Shown here: in pieces, positions 52,343-60,302 of the stretch
Position numbering within the stretch: position 1 is the first letter of the stretch
Layout of the letters: each line of letters starts with the position of its first letter
DNA from: Rhizobium sp. 16-449-1b
GTDB lineage: Bacteria > Pseudomonadota > Alphaproteobacteria > Rhizobiales > Rhizobiaceae
Reading direction: 5' to 3'
NCBI RefSeq assembly: GCF_017741935.1
Contig: NZ_JAGHMH010000026.1
Location: 62,001-126,000 of the forward strand
Length of the DNA stretch: 64,000 bases
Program-made: the position numbers and the translations under genes
The notes under the pieces: model-generated
Seen by the model: the letters and a program-made list of their open reading frames with translations, nothing else
What the model was told of the DNA's origin: nothing
Database searches by the model: none

Positions 52343-53935
52343 ATGCGTGAGTTTGATTATATCGTCGTCGGTGGCGGGTCCTCGGGTTCCGTGGTGGCCG
52401 CGCGTCTTTCGGAAGATCCGTCCAGGAAAGTCCTGCTGATCGAAAGCGGACAGAAGGACACCGACAAGTTCATTCATATCCCTGCCACCTTCTTCAAGGT
52501 GATCGAGAAGGGACGCGACGTGCATTTCTACACGTCCGAGCCAGATCCCGGCATCAAGGGCAAGCCGAACGTTGTGCCGCAGGGCAACGTGCTCGGAGGC
52601 GGGAGTTCGATCAATGCGATGATCTACGTCCGCGGCCAGCGCCAGGACTACGAGACTTGGGCGCAGATGGGATGCCGGTCCTGGTCTTACGATAAGGTGC
52701 TTCCCGTCTTCCGTGACCTCGAAGGCAACCAGCGGCTCTCCGGAGAGTTTCACGGCGCGGACGGTCAATTGAAGGTGTCCGACCGCCGCTACGGTCATCC
52801 GCTGTCTTGGGCCTTCGTCCGGGCGGCCCAAGAGGTCGGGATCAAGTACAACGAAGACTTCAATGGCGCCGAGCAAGAGGGCGTCGGGTTTTACCAGACG
52901 ACGACGAACAATGGTCGCCGCTGGAGCGCTGCGCAAGCATTTTTGCGAGACGCTGAGGGGCGCGCTAATCTCGAGATCATGACCGGCGTCAAGGTCGAAA
53001 GGGTCCTATTCGAGGGGCGGACCGCGGTCGGCGTGCAGCTATCCTCCGGCGCAACGGTGAAGGCGCGCTGCGAGATCATCATGACGGCAGGCGCGATCGC
53101 CACGCCCAAGATCCTCCAGTTGTCCGGCATCGGCGCGGCCGAGCATCTGCGTTCGCACGGCATCGATGTCGTTGCCGATTTGCCGGGCGTTGGGGAGAAC
53201 TATCAGGATCATCTCGAGGCGACAGTTCAGGCCGAAGTCAACATCCTCTCCCTGTTCGGACAGGACAAGGGCTTCGCCGCCGTCAGCCACATGCTGCAAT
53301 ACATGCTGACAAGGACGGGTCTGCTGACGTCGACCGTCGTCGAGTCCGGCGGCTTCGTCGACACGGCCGGTCTCGGCCAGCCCGACATCCAGTTCCATGT
53401 GCTGCCGAGCTTCGTCGGCTTCGGCGAACGGACGGCCTCGTCTGGACACGGTATCTCTATTGGCCCTTGCTTCCTGCGGCCACAATCGCGCGGCACGGTC
53501 AAACTCCGGTCGGCCAATCCCAATGATCCAGCGCTCTTCCACGCCAATTCCTTCGCGAACCCCGCAGATCTGGAGACGCTGGTCCGCGGCGTCGAACTGG
53601 CGATCAAGATCACGGAAGCGCCGTCGCTGGCGAAGATCATCAAGCGTCGCGTCCTGCCGACACCCGGCATCGAGAAAGATCCGGACGCTTTGCGCGATTA
53701 CATCCGCGGGATCTCGAAAACCGTCTTCCATCCCTCGGGCACGGCCAAGATGGGCATTCGGGAGGATCGGATGGCTGTTGTCGACGAGGAACTCAAGGTC
53801 TTCGGCGTCGACCGGCTGCGGGTGGCGGACGCCTCGATCATGCCGACGCTCGTTTCGGGCAACACCAATGCACCGACGATCATGATCGGGGAGCGCGCCA
53901 GCCGCTTCATCTTGCGGAAGGATCGGGCGGCCTGA
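52343..53935 (+). CDS. GMC-family FAD-dependent alcohol dehydrogenase
   Basis: 530 residues. FAD-binding YIVVGGGSSGSVVAARLSED at 5-24, the GMC signature GNVLGGGSSINAMIYVRG near 85-100, TAGAIATPKILQLSGIG, and the active-site His463 in HPSGTAKMG with VSGNTNAPTIMIGE. It oxidises alcohols to aldehydes, passing electrons to a quinone or carrier. Resembles choline dehydrogenase and alkanol dehydrogenases. GGGAGG precedes the ATG, 58 bp after the aldehyde dehydrogenase. Probable substrate: an arylethanol feeding the hpa pathway (inference). Confidence 0.85.
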   Translation: MREFDYIVVGGGSSGSVVAARLSEDPSRKVLLIESGQKDTDKFIHIPATFFKVIEKGRDVHFYTSEPDPGIKGKPNVVPQGNVLGGGSSINAMIYVRGQRQDYETWAQMGCRSWSYDKVLPVFRDLEGNQRLSGEFHGADGQLKVSDRRYGHPLSWAFVRAAQEVGIKYNEDFNGAEQEGVGFYQTTTNNGRRWSAAQAFLRDAEGRANLEIMTGVKVERVLFEGRTAVGVQLSSGATVKARCEIIMTAGAIATPKILQLSGIGAAEHLRSHGIDVVADLPGVGENYQDHLEATVQAEVNILSLFGQDKGFAAVSHMLQYMLTRTGLLTSTVVESGGFVDTAGLGQPDIQFHVLPSFVGFGERTASSGHGISIGPCFLRPQSRGTVKLRSANPNDPALFHANSFANPADLETLVRGVELAIKITEAPSLAKIIKRRVLPTPGIEKDPDALRDYIRGISKTVFHPSGTAKMGIREDRMAVVDEELKVFGVDRLRVADASIMPTLVSGNTNAPTIMIGERASRFILRKDRAA

Positions 53936-54004
53936 GGAGATCGCGCGATCAAAACCGGCCTTTTGGCCACGAAGCCGGGTTCCGGCTCACATTGGGAGGA
54001 AAAC

Positions 54005-55261
54005 ATGAAATCGCATCTTCTGTGCGGCACCGCCGCCATTGCATCTCTGTTCTTACTGTCGGCGGGTTCCGCCGCTGCCGCACCGAGTTGCGGCTTGAAC
54101 AACGGTCAGACTGCGTCCGGCAAACCACTCAAGGTCGGCGCCATCGTCGGCCGGACGGGCCCCGACGACTTCTCGTCCGCCTCGCTAGCGGCGAAGGCCT
54201 ATTTCGACTGCGTCAACGCTAATGGTGGGATCAATGGCCGCCCGATCGAGTACCTCGTCGAGGACGACCAGTGGAATCCAGAAGTTGCCGCGCAGGTCGC
54301 GACCAAGCTGGTCAAGGACGAAGAGGTGGTCGCCCTCGTCGGCAACGCCTCCTTCGTCGAGATGGGCGTCAATGCCAAGCTCTACGAGGAAGAGGGCGTG
54401 ATGGCCATGGCGTCCGGTTGCGCTGTGGCGGAGTGCTTCGAATCGAAGAATATCGTTTCCACCAACGAGGGTCCGCTGCCTTCTTCCGTGGGTGCTGCCC
54501 AGTGGGCCGTCGGCAATCTGGGCTCCACCAACGTCGTGTGCATCGGTCTGACCATTCCAAGCGTCGGTCCGTATTCCTGCGGCTGGACCGAGAAATACAT
54601 GCAGTCGAAGAACCTCGCAGGATCGAGCGTCCTGCTCGATCCGTCGGCCGCAGACATGAACTCGGCCTTTCTCGAAGCCGTGGCCTCCGGGGCAGACACG
54701 ATGCTCGTCAATCTGCCTGCAGGTATGGCCGCCGCCTTCCTGAAGGCCGCCCTCGAGTCGGGCCAGCGCGACAGCTACAAGTGGATTTCCTCCACACCAC
54801 TTTATGATCGTGATGTTCCGGCCATGCTTGGTGCCGACTGGGCAGGCGTCATGCACGTAAATATCGAACTGACGCCGATTGACGGGACCGGTCCCGATGC
54901 CAACAATTGGCGTGCGGTTCTCGATGCTCACGGCAATGCCGATGACCCGCGGGACACGTTCAGCCAGGCCGGATACCTCTCTGCCCGCTTCTTCGTCGAT
55001 GCCATGCTGCAGCAGGACCCGGCGAAACTCGACCGTGCTACAGTGACTGAGGCGATCCGCAATATCAAGAACTATAAGTCCGACCTCCTGTGCGGCCCCT
55101 ATTATGTCGGCCCAGGCGACCGCCACATGCCAAACCACGCCAACATGATGGTGCAGATGATCGAAGGTGGCTACAAGGTCGTCGGCCAATGCACGGACAT
55201 GGACAGCGCCTATCTCGATCCCTATCGCGCCGATGAAAAGGCGCTTGGCATCGTGAATTGA
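54005..55261 (+). CDS. Branched-chain amino acid-type ABC transporter, periplasmic binding protein
   Basis: 418 residues. Signal peptide of about 26 residues (MKSHLLCGTAAIASLFLLS, ending AAA before PSC) and a type I periplasmic-binding fold: KVGAIVGRTGPDDFSSASLA, NANGGINGRPIEYLVEDD, VALVGNASFVEMGVN. Members bind branched-chain amino acids, amides or aromatic acids. GGGAGGA before ATG 54005. Context favours an aromatic ligand used by the neighbouring enzymes. Confidence 0.88.
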   Translation: MKSHLLCGTAAIASLFLLSAGSAAAAPSCGLNNGQTASGKPLKVGAIVGRTGPDDFSSASLAAKAYFDCVNANGGINGRPIEYLVEDDQWNPEVAAQVATKLVKDEEVVALVGNASFVEMGVNAKLYEEEGVMAMASGCAVAECFESKNIVSTNEGPLPSSVGAAQWAVGNLGSTNVVCIGLTIPSVGPYSCGWTEKYMQSKNLAGSSVLLDPSAADMNSAFLEAVASGADTMLVNLPAGMAAAFLKAALESGQRDSYKWISSTPLYDRDVPAMLGADWAGVMHVNIELTPIDGTGPDANNWRAVLDAHGNADDPRDTFSQAGYLSARFFVDAMLQQDPAKLDRATVTEAIRNIKNYKSDLLCGPYYVGPGDRHMPNHANMMVQMIEGGYKVVGQCTDMDSAYLDPYRADEKALGIVN

Positions 55262-55273
55262 GGCCCCGCGGTC

Positions 55274-56149
55274 ATGCTGGGAGCCTTTGGAATGTTTCTC
55301 GTCTCGGGGCTCGCTGTCGGCGCCCTATATGCGCTGGGCGGGGTGGGGCTGGTGATCCTGAACCGGGCTACCGGCGTGCTCAACTTCGCCTATGGCGCCA
55401 TCGGCGCCGTGGGCGCCATGACTGCCTGGCAGGTGCTGGAATGGCACCTGCCGGAGCCTCTCGCCTGGGCGGCCGCGATGGGGGTAAGCCTCGCCCTCTC
55501 GCTGGGTTTCGGGTTGCTGGTCGCTCCGCAACTTGCCCACCGGGAACCGGTGATCAAGGCGGTTGCAACACTCGGCTTCGCACTGTGCCTGCTTGGCCTG
55601 ATGAACCTAATCTGGATGGTGACGTCCCGCAAGCTCGGCTTGTTCTCGGACAGCCTCGGCCTGTCCATCATCGGGGTCCGTATCAACGGGACCCGGCTGA
55701 TCGCGCTGGCCGGCGGTGTGATCGCTACCTTGGCCATGGGGATCTATCTGTCCAGAACCCGGACGGGTCTCCTGATGCGGGCCTTGGCCGACAGTCGCGA
55801 CGTCGCGGCCATCCTCGGTGTTCCGGTCCGCCGCGTCGAGGCCTTCGCCTGGGGGATCTCCGGTGTGCTGGCCGGCTTTACCGGTCTGCTTTTCGGAGGA
55901 TTGGTGCGGCTCGATCCGGCCGTTCTCACCTTTCTCGTCATCCCGGTGATCGCCACCACTATCATCGGACGACTGAAATCCATTCCGGTTACCTTCGTGG
56001 CCGGGCTGCTAATCGGCGTGACCGAAAGCATGCTGACCCTTGTGAAACCGCTTGCCCCATTCCGCGTCGCCGCTCCCTTCGTCATCGCGACACTGGCGCT
56101 GATGTGGCTACAACGCGGCCGACGGCTGACATTTGCGGGAGAGGATTGA
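55274..56149 (+). CDS. Branched-chain-type ABC transporter permease, LivH family
   Basis: 291 residues, about eight membrane helices. LivH features: GALYALGGVGLVILNRATGV, LNFAYGAIGAVGAMTAW and SRTRTGLLMRALADSRDVAA followed by ILGVPVRRVEAFAWG (ATPase-coupling loop). It starts 12 bp after the binding protein and ends 1 bp before the next permease. Confidence 0.88.
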   Translation: MLGAFGMFLVSGLAVGALYALGGVGLVILNRATGVLNFAYGAIGAVGAMTAWQVLEWHLPEPLAWAAAMGVSLALSLGFGLLVAPQLAHREPVIKAVATLGFALCLLGLMNLIWMVTSRKLGLFSDSLGLSIIGVRINGTRLIALAGGVIATLAMGIYLSRTRTGLLMRALADSRDVAAILGVPVRRVEAFAWGISGVLAGFTGLLFGGLVRLDPAVLTFLVIPVIATTIIGRLKSIPVTFVAGLLIGVTESMLTLVKPLAPFRVAAPFVIATLALMWLQRGRRLTFAGED

Positions 56150-56150
56150 G

Positions 56151-57176
56151 ATGATGGCATCGAACCCCCCGGTGGTTTCCACCCCTGTCTCGGCCCTTTG
56201 GCGGTCCCGCGCGATCGGTCTCGCCGTCCTCGTTGCGGCTCTCGCCTTTCTGCCACCGTTGTTGCTGGCCTCCCTCTGGATCAAGGTCCTGACCGGCGTG
56301 GCAATCTACACGCTGACGGCCGCCGCTATCGCGCTGCTCTATCGGCGTCTTGGGCTGGTCTCTCTCGCGCATGTCGCTCTCATGGGTGCTGGCGGCTGGG
56401 TCGGTCTCAGACTCGCTTACGGGCTTGGCACGCCCTTCGAGGTCAACATGCTGGCCGGCGGGGTCGCTGCTGCCGGGCTGGGCATGGTGTTCGCCTATCC
56501 GGCACTGCGCATGCGTGGACTCTATCTGGCGTTGGTCACCCTGATGATCGCCGGCGCCTTCGCCATCATCGTCAATGTCATCCAGTTTCCCAATGGCGGC
56601 AGTGGATGGTTGGGTTTTGCTGTGAAATCGGCCGGATACATGCCGCGTCCGACCTTCGCGAGCAGTGATGCGGCCTATTTTGCCTATTGCGTCGTGGTTA
56701 CGGCGCTCGGCATGGCACTCACTCACTGGCACGAAATCGGGAAGGCGGGCCGGGCCTGGGCGCTGATCCGGCGTTCCGAGGCTGCGGCGATGTCGACCGG
56801 GGTCGACGTCCCCTTCTACAAGGTCTGGGCCTTCGCCCTCTCAGGCTTCCTCGCCGGGATTGCCGGCGTGCTGCTCGCCGGCAATCTGCAAATGCTCGAC
56901 GCGCGCAGCTTTCCGGCTGCAGAGTCGGTGATGATCTTTGCCCTGACTATCGTCGGGGGCGCTTGGAGCCCGGTCGGGGCGCTGATCGCAGCGGCGCTTT
57001 ATCGCCTCGTTCCGGCCCTGCTCAACGATCTGGGGGTCAACGGCGACACTGCCTACATCATCTTCGGTGCGGCCCTGATCCACGCGCTCGCCACCGCTCC
57101 CAGAGGCATCGCGGGGCAGATCGAGGATCTCGCGGTCCTGTTGCTCGGCAAGTCGAACGGAGGGAGCGCCAGATGA
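56151..57176 (+). CDS. Branched-chain-type ABC transporter permease, LivM family
   Basis: 341 residues. LivM-like: GVAIYTLTAAAIALLYRRLG, FAYPALRMRGLYLALVTLM, GRAWALIRRSEAAAMSTGVD (coupling loop) and GGAWSPVGALIAAALYRLV. ATG 56151 or the adjacent ATG 56154 may be used; GAGAGGA lies before them. The stop overlaps the LivG start in ATGA. Confidence 0.88.
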   Translation: MMASNPPVVSTPVSALWRSRAIGLAVLVAALAFLPPLLLASLWIKVLTGVAIYTLTAAAIALLYRRLGLVSLAHVALMGAGGWVGLRLAYGLGTPFEVNMLAGGVAAAGLGMVFAYPALRMRGLYLALVTLMIAGAFAIIVNVIQFPNGGSGWLGFAVKSAGYMPRPTFASSDAAYFAYCVVVTALGMALTHWHEIGKAGRAWALIRRSEAAAMSTGVDVPFYKVWAFALSGFLAGIAGVLLAGNLQMLDARSFPAAESVMIFALTIVGGAWSPVGALIAAALYRLVPALLNDLGVNGDTAYIIFGAALIHALATAPRGIAGQIEDLAVLLLGKSNGGSAR

Positions 57177-57886
57177 TCGAGATCGATGGAGTAACGGTCT
57201 CCTTCGGCGGTGTGACGGCGCTGAACAGGCTGACTGTGCAACTTGATGCGCCGGTGGTCGGCATCATCGGGCCAAACGGCGCTGGAAAGACGACGTTTCT
57301 AAACGTGCTTTCCGGCTTCGTGAGGCCGGGCTCAGGGCGGATCCGCGTCTTCGGCCAGGAACTAACTGGATTGCAGCCACATCAGAGGGCTCAATGGGGC
57401 CTTCGCCGATCCTTTCAGAAGGAGCAGGCCGTCGATGAACTGACGGTGGAAGACAATGTTAGGGTTGTGCTCGACTCTCTTCGTCTGTCACGGGGTGACG
57501 CGGAGGATGCCCTTACGAGGGCTCTGGAATTCACCGGGATCAATGCCGTCCGCCGCCGCTCCGTCGCGGGCCTCAACTCCTTTGAACGGCGCATGACGGA
57601 ACTGGCGCGTTGCGTGGCCGGTTCGCCCAAACTCATTCTGCTGGACGAGCCGGGTGCCGGCTTCTCACAGAGCGAGGTCGCAACGCTGCGGTCCGTGATC
57701 AACGGGATTTCCGAAACGATCGGGGCCCGAACCTTCCTGATCGATCACGATGTCGATCTGATCCAGGCCACGTGCCAGCGAACCATGGTTCTCGATTTCG
57801 GATCGCTCGTCACCTATGGCGAGACGGCCTCGGTGCTCGCCGATCCTCGGGTGCGGGCGGTTTATCTCGGTATGGAGGAAACGTGA
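57173..57886 (+). CDS. Branched-chain-type ABC transporter ATPase, LivG family, altered signature motif
   Basis: 237 residues. Walker A GPNGAGKTT (33-41), Q-loop in RRSFQKEQAVDELTV, Walker B LILLDEPGAGFSQSE, H-loop in FLIDHDVDLI. The ABC signature region reads LNSFERRMTELARC; the glycine of the usual L-S-x-G-Q motif is Phe. It overlaps LivM (ATGA) and LivF (TGATG). It pairs with LivF to power the importer, and the deviant signature may mean one of the two ATP sites is weak. Confidence 0.86.
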   Translation: MIEIDGVTVSFGGVTALNRLTVQLDAPVVGIIGPNGAGKTTFLNVLSGFVRPGSGRIRVFGQELTGLQPHQRAQWGLRRSFQKEQAVDELTVEDNVRVVLDSLRLSRGDAEDALTRALEFTGINAVRRRSVAGLNSFERRMTELARCVAGSPKLILLDEPGAGFSQSEVATLRSVINGISETIGARTFLIDHDVDLIQATCQRTMVLDFGSLVTYGETASVLADPRVRAVYLGMEET

Positions 57887-58593
57887 TGCAAACTCTGGAG
57901 ATCGAGGGGCTGATCGTCCGCCGGGGCGTCAAGCGCGTCGTGGATGGTGTGTCGATGAGCCTGAAACCGGGCACGGTCACGGCCCTGCTGGGGCCAAACG
58001 GCGCCGGCAAGAGTTCGCTGGTGCTGGCCCTTGCCGGCGCACTCCCGCTCGAGGCAGGCTCCGTCCATATGGCTGGCCGTCGCCTCTCCGGGTTGGGGAC
58101 GGAAGCGGTTCGGGCCGCCGGTGTCGCGGCTGTTCCCGAGGGGCACCGGGTGCTGCCGGGGCTTTCCGTCGACGACAACTTGCGCACGGCCGGGCATGCC
58201 CATTCCCGCCCGGAGCTCGATCGGGCGCTCGATGAAATCTATTCCATTTTCGGCGAGTTGGCTGAGCGGAAGAACCAGCGGGCCGGGTCCATGTCCGGAG
58301 GTCAGCAACAGATGCTGGCACTCGGGCAGGCGCTTATCTGTCGACCAAAATTCGTGCTCGCCGACGAGATGTCGCTGGGACTGGCGCCCTTGATCGTCAA
58401 GCGGCTGATGAACGTCATTGAAAGGCTGGCCCAGGAAGGGACGGGCATCCTGCTGATCGAGCAGTTCACTGCCGTCGCTCTCTCGCTGGCTGACCACGCC
58501 ATCGTCATGTCGCGAGGGCGGTTCGCCTATTCCGGCGAGCCTCAGAGGCTGATCTCGGAGCCGGATATTCTGCACAAGGCCTATCTGGCCTGA
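57886..58593 (+). CDS. Branched-chain-type ABC transporter ATPase, LivF family
   Basis: 235 residues. Walker A GPNGAGKSS (36-44), canonical signature SMSGGQQQMLALGQALICRP, Walker B region FVLADEMSLGLAPLIV (Met where Pro is usual), H-loop-type LLIEQFTAVALSLADHAIV. The ATG overlaps the LivG stop; GTG 57883 is also possible with GGAGGAAA upstream. Last gene of the five-gene transporter. Confidence 0.87.
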   Translation: MQTLEIEGLIVRRGVKRVVDGVSMSLKPGTVTALLGPNGAGKSSLVLALAGALPLEAGSVHMAGRRLSGLGTEAVRAAGVAAVPEGHRVLPGLSVDDNLRTAGHAHSRPELDRALDEIYSIFGELAERKNQRAGSMSGGQQQMLALGQALICRPKFVLADEMSLGLAPLIVKRLMNVIERLAQEGTGILLIEQFTAVALSLADHAIVMSRGRFAYSGEPQRLISEPDILHKAYLA

Positions 58594-58995
58594 ATGGTGG
58601 CATCGGCCGGATTTTCGGTGGCGTCTTGCGGCGAGGCAGCGCGGTCCGGCCCTCTGCTTCGGGGGCGAGGCGACCCTGCCGCCAGGCTGCGGGTGAGATA
58701 CCCGTTCTTTGGCGGAGGAAGCGGGAGAAATAGGCGGGGTCACCGACTTAATGATGTTGAACATCAGCAGGCGTTTTGCCTCGAGCTGGCGTCGCTCCAT
58801 CAGCGTCTCCTTGACGGATGGCCCGGGGCCTCCTGCGCCGCCTTGTCGAGCAGGTGCCGGGTGGTCGCGAGCCCGTAACGTAACGCGCCACGACGGCAAA
58901 CCTGTTCGGGTCCGATTGACTGGAGAGAGAGAGCGATCCAGGGGCCGGGGTGAGCATTGGTGCAGTGTGGCAAACTACCGATTTTGGAGGATAAA
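58594..58995. other. Intergenic region, possible decayed sequence
   Basis: No supported gene on either strand. A minus-strand frame contains TRHLLDKAAQEAPG and ERRQLEAKRLLMFNIIKS, which look protein-like but are short and in shifted frames; I do not recognise a family. No transporter terminator was identified. Confidence 0.35.
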
Positions 58996-59952
58996 TTGCG
59001 CTCTGCTGGGCTCCCTGCTTTCGGGATGGAGGCATCCAACGCTGGCAGTAGTTCGGAGGCCGATGGGGAGACATTCCTTTACTCCGAAGATGAACCACGG
59101 GACCACAAGATCTTCGTCGAAGGAAAGCTTTATGTTGTCGGCCGGTTCAGAGCATGGAAGGGAAAGCGCTGTCCTTGGGCGAAATTGCCTTTCGATCCTG
59201 CGCCTGACGTTTACATCCTTTGTCTGCCCGCTTCGGAAACTGAAAGTGCCGCAAAACTTGTTTCTCTGACGCGAACCAGGGGTTTTATAACGAGTTCCAG
59301 CCGGTTCGGAGAGCTCATTCAACTCGATCACGGCAGCTATGTTCTACTGGCATTCGAAAAGGCGGCAATGATTCAGCAAGTTAGTGCGCTGATTGAGGGA
59401 CCTGTTGTAGATGATGTTGAATTTGACTGCGTTGTCGACCTGACAACAGTAAGTGGTTCGAGGTTGGCGGCACTTGGTAATCTTGTCTGGTATTGCATTA
59501 ATGGTTCCGACGGAAACAGCTTCCCGCTGCTGGCAACTGAGCACTTGTTCCAAGCAACGATGATCGCGCTTTTGAATGCTGTTCCTAACAACTACCTCCG
59601 CCGAGTTTCACAGTCTACTTCGCCGGCCGTGCCATGGCGTGTGAAGAGAGCAATCGAATACATGCATGCCAACCTGTCTCGTTCCCTTGAGGTGTCTGAA
59701 ATAGCGCGCGAGATCGGGACTAGCGTGAGAGCATTGCAGAGCGGTTTCAAGCAGTTCAAAGGTACTACAATCTTGACATACCTGCGAACTATCCGCCTAG
59801 AAGCCGCTCGCAAAACTCTGCTCGGCAACACAACCTCTCCGTCAATCTCCGACGTCGCACGGAGTACAGGTTTTACCCACATGGGGCGGTTTGCTGCGGC
59901 TTATCGACAAGCATTCGGCGAAACGCCGTCGGAAACCATCAAGTTGCGCTGA
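58996..59952 (+). CDS. AraC-family transcriptional regulator
   Basis: 318 residues if started at TTG 58996, which has GGAGG five bases upstream; TTG 58957, GTG 58960 and ATG 59026 are other options. The N-terminal half resembles the AraC-binding-like domain; the C-terminal double HTH is clear: LEVSEIAREIGTSVRALQSG and ISDVARSTGFTHMGRFAAAY, ending FGETPSETIKLR. Codirectional with the liv operon. It could regulate the transporter or an element lost to the IS remnants downstream. Confidence 0.82.
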   Translation: MRSAGLPAFGMEASNAGSSSEADGETFLYSEDEPRDHKIFVEGKLYVVGRFRAWKGKRCPWAKLPFDPAPDVYILCLPASETESAAKLVSLTRTRGFITSSSRFGELIQLDHGSYVLLAFEKAAMIQQVSALIEGPVVDDVEFDCVVDLTTVSGSRLAALGNLVWYCINGSDGNSFPLLATEHLFQATMIALLNAVPNNYLRRVSQSTSPAVPWRVKRAIEYMHANLSRSLEVSEIAREIGTSVRALQSGFKQFKGTTILTYLRTIRLEAARKTLLGNTTSPSISDVARSTGFTHMGRFAAAYRQAFGETPSETIKLR

Positions 59953-60099
59953 GGTCCACGCTTTCGTGCATCCGGATTTCGGAACGCCGTGCGGAAGCAC
60001 TTTGAGATCACCGAGGAATGCGCTGGGCTGGGTCTCCAGCGGACGAAGCATCTTCTTCAACTCGACAAGGCCAATTGTCAGGAGCGAGTGACCCAATTG

Positions 60100-60245
60100 G
60101 CTCGCGCAGCGGAGCCCAACTGCGTGTCAGGGTCACTACCGCCGCTTCATCGAGAAGCGAACGCGCATAGGTGTCTCCGCGTCGGGAGATTTGGCCGTCG
60201 TAATCTACTCCGCCCGACTGATAGCGCGGCGCGTTCAATACCACC
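60100..60245 (-). pseudogene. IS110-family transposase C-terminal remnant
   Basis: The minus strand reads RYQSGGVDYDGQISRRGDTY, then ARSLLDEAAVVTLTRS, which matches the conserved C-terminal transposase segment (usually RYQSGEVD...ISK.GD..LR..LYEAA). Sequence on both sides is out of frame. The rest of the 59953-60302 gap shows nothing else. Confidence 0.6.
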
Positions 60246-60302
60246 AGGGTGATCGTGGTAAGACGATCGCCCCGATGTATTGCCTGCATTTCGAAGTGCC
60301 GG

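Noticed and set aside
50878..53935. Assignment as betB-betA (choline to glycine betaine)
   Set aside because: The GMC and aldehyde dehydrogenase motifs are generic, there is no betI or choline sulfatase gene nearby, and the context is aromatic catabolism; kept only as an alternative.
54185..55189. 334-residue minus-strand frame
   Set aside because: Antisense of the periplasmic binding protein; no homologous features.
57862..58899. 345-residue minus-strand frame
   Set aside because: Most of it is antisense to livF; only the short distal part is not explained and it shows no known family.
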